DNA from: Colwellia sp. MB02u-6 | GTDB lineage: Bacteria; Pseudomonadota; Gammaproteobacteria; Enterobacterales; Alteromonadaceae | DNA: 64,000 nucleotides | Direction of reading: 5' to 3' | Assembly (NCBI RefSeq): GCF_014077095.1 | Contig: NZ_JACGVG010000029.1 | Location: 1-64,000, forward strand | In this document: one piece after another, positions 62,858 through 64,000 of the stretch | How the letters are laid out: each line of letters opens with the position of its first letter | Position numbering within the stretch: position 1 is the first letter of the stretch | Notes under the pieces: generated by a model | What the model was told of the DNA's origin: nothing | Databases searched by the model: none | The model's input: only the letters and a program-made list of their open reading frames with translations | Translations under genes and position numbers: made by a program

Positions 62858-63613
62858 ATGAAAAAATTTCTCTTCTTAGTTTGTTTAATGGTAAATTTTA
62901 CTAGTTATGCCAAAGATCTTTATGTTGGATGGGAGCTTTGGTTTCCTTACCAATATCGTAATAGCCAGCAAGAGCTTGTCGGCTTAGATTTTGAAATTTT
63001 CAACACAATATTTGCCAAAGTTGGTTATACAACAGAATATACTGAATTACCCTGGAAGCGACATTTACACTATATAAAAACCGGTGAAATGGATGTTGCT
63101 ATGGGCGCGTCATTAAGCGAAGAAAGACGGCGTTACGCTATGTTTAGTGAACCTTATAGGCAAGAGACCGTGCATTTATTTGTTAGAAATGGCCAAGCTA
63201 ATAGCATTAAGTTAGGTAGATTATCAGACTTAACCAACAGCAATTACATAATTGGTATCGAAAGCGGTTATTATTACGGTGATGAATATCAAGAATTAAT
63301 GAAAACGGTTGAATTTCAAGAACATATTGTTGAAGTTGTTGATATTGAAGAGAATGTAACATTACTATTAGCTGGGCACATTGATGGTTTTTTGGTTGAT
63401 CCGGCCACTATTAAAGCCTTCTCTGACAAGTATAAAATGACTGGAGAGTTTGAAAAACATGCTTTAAGTATTTACCAGGCAGACATTCATCTTATTTTTA
63501 GCAAAAAATCAGTTAAACCTGACGTGGTTACAGCGATTAATCAGGCCATTGGTGATTTAAAAAAATCGGGTGAGTTAGATAAAATAATTAATAAATGGAA
63601 TCATCTTAATTAA
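62858..63613 (+). CDS. Periplasmic solute-binding protein, SBP_bac_3 type
   Basis: A 251-residue exported protein (signal MKKFLFLVCLMVNFTSYAKD) of the amino-acid-type substrate-binding fold, which in Alteromonadales often stands alone without a transporter. Ligand-fold marks: GWELWFPYQYRNSQQELVGLDFEI, MDVAMGASLSEERRR, MFSEPYRQE and GIESGYYYGDEY. No ABC permease or ATPase lies beside it, so it may be a sensor-like or orphan binding protein. A fragment of a relative is inside the island (37320-37517). It starts 39 bp after the M23 gene and may be in the same operon. Confidence 0.85.
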   Translation: MKKFLFLVCLMVNFTSYAKDLYVGWELWFPYQYRNSQQELVGLDFEIFNTIFAKVGYTTEYTELPWKRHLHYIKTGEMDVAMGASLSEERRRYAMFSEPYRQETVHLFVRNGQANSIKLGRLSDLTNSNYIIGIESGYYYGDEYQELMKTVEFQEHIVEVVDIEENVTLLLAGHIDGFLVDPATIKAFSDKYKMTGEFEKHALSIYQADIHLIFSKKSVKPDVVTAINQAIGDLKKSGELDKIINKWNHLN

Positions 63614-64000
63614 GTGTAAAATCACTTTTCAATATCGAGTTTTAGTACGATGAATAAATGTAAAGCCACACTTGTTGGCTGTTAAGTTAGACCGGATCAG
63701 GTAAAATAATATAAAAATCTTATTTGAGCTTTAAAGCTGACTTTAGTGAGTCGGTGTTAACTGTTTTTAAATCTTAGCTTATCTTAGGCCAGCTAACCCA
63801 ATAGACTAAATTTCACCGTTAATATTGTTTTTCCTTATTAATATCAATCTCACTAATTATCTGATCATTTTACTGGTTAAAATAACCAACTACTGCGTTA
63901 TTTATTTAATAATTAGAACAATTATTTATTAAATAAATGCCTTATATTTGGCTGTTTTTCCTGCGTATAAAGTAGGCCACCTAATTAATGAAATTGGTAT
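63614..64000. other. Right end of the window, no gene seen
   Basis: AT-rich, no open frame of useful length. A short AGCCA/TGGCT hairpin near 63663-63680 could be a weak terminator. Confidence 0.35.

Overview
The window looks like chromosome of an AT-rich marine gammaproteobacterium of the Alteromonadales, most like Colwelliaceae (Colwellia or Thalassotalea type). The evidence is gene content and order: yejK-yejL-yejM next to a tRNA-Pro(GGG), TonB-dependent receptors, GlyGly-CTERM surface proteins and a FGP-type sugar permease. This taxonomic call is inference. Bases 35-100 are not genomic: they align without gaps to a degraded Illumina P7/TruSeq adapter with an 8-base index, so the window probably starts at a contig end.

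Layout. Left flank (about 100-2351): the SOS operon umuDC behind a LexA box. Right flank (56666-64000): conserved chromosomal genes, namely tRNA-Pro(GGG), yejM, yejL, yejK, pyrC, a PTPS-like protein, an M23 peptidase and a periplasmic solute-binding protein. Between them lies about 54.2 kb bounded by a 49-bp perfect direct repeat (2352-2400 and 56617-56665). The right copy is the 3' end of the intact tRNA-Pro gene; the left copy is a displaced tRNA 3' fragment, followed at 2640 by a tyrosine recombinase. This is the layout expected of a genomic island integrated into tRNA-Pro.

Island cargo. It is a nearly self-contained system for Gal/GalNAc-rich glycoconjugates, most simply mucin-type O-glycoproteins. 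Secreted or surface parts are a M60-like metallopeptidase lipoprotein with two ricin-type lectin domains, a GH31 enzyme with F5/8C and NPCBM modules, a GH109 alpha-N-acetylgalactosaminidase, a GH2 beta-galactosidase lipoprotein, a protein with six F5/8C (CBM32-like) repeats, an exo/endonuclease-phosphatase-fold lipoprotein with an altered active site, and a 1521-residue protein joining beta-propellers, PKD, a di-heme cytochrome c peroxidase-like domain and NPCBM. Uptake uses a TonB receptor, an FGP-family MFS permease and an SGLT sodium symporter. Catabolism is agaZ-agaS-agaK-agaA for GalNAc and galT-galK-(SGLT)-galE-galM plus pgi for galactose. Two AgaR-like DeoR regulators are present, and a CTTTCAT-type motif recurs in front of nearly every island transcription unit.

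History. Decayed IS110, IS3 and IS1634 transposase remnants, a decayed NagA/AgaA-type deacetylase fragment, a solute-binding-protein fragment and several degenerate 1-1.5 kb gaps lie at the junctions between modules, so the island appears to have been assembled stepwise. No conjugation or phage structural genes are visible. The aldolase AgaY/KbaY is not in the window and must come from elsewhere.
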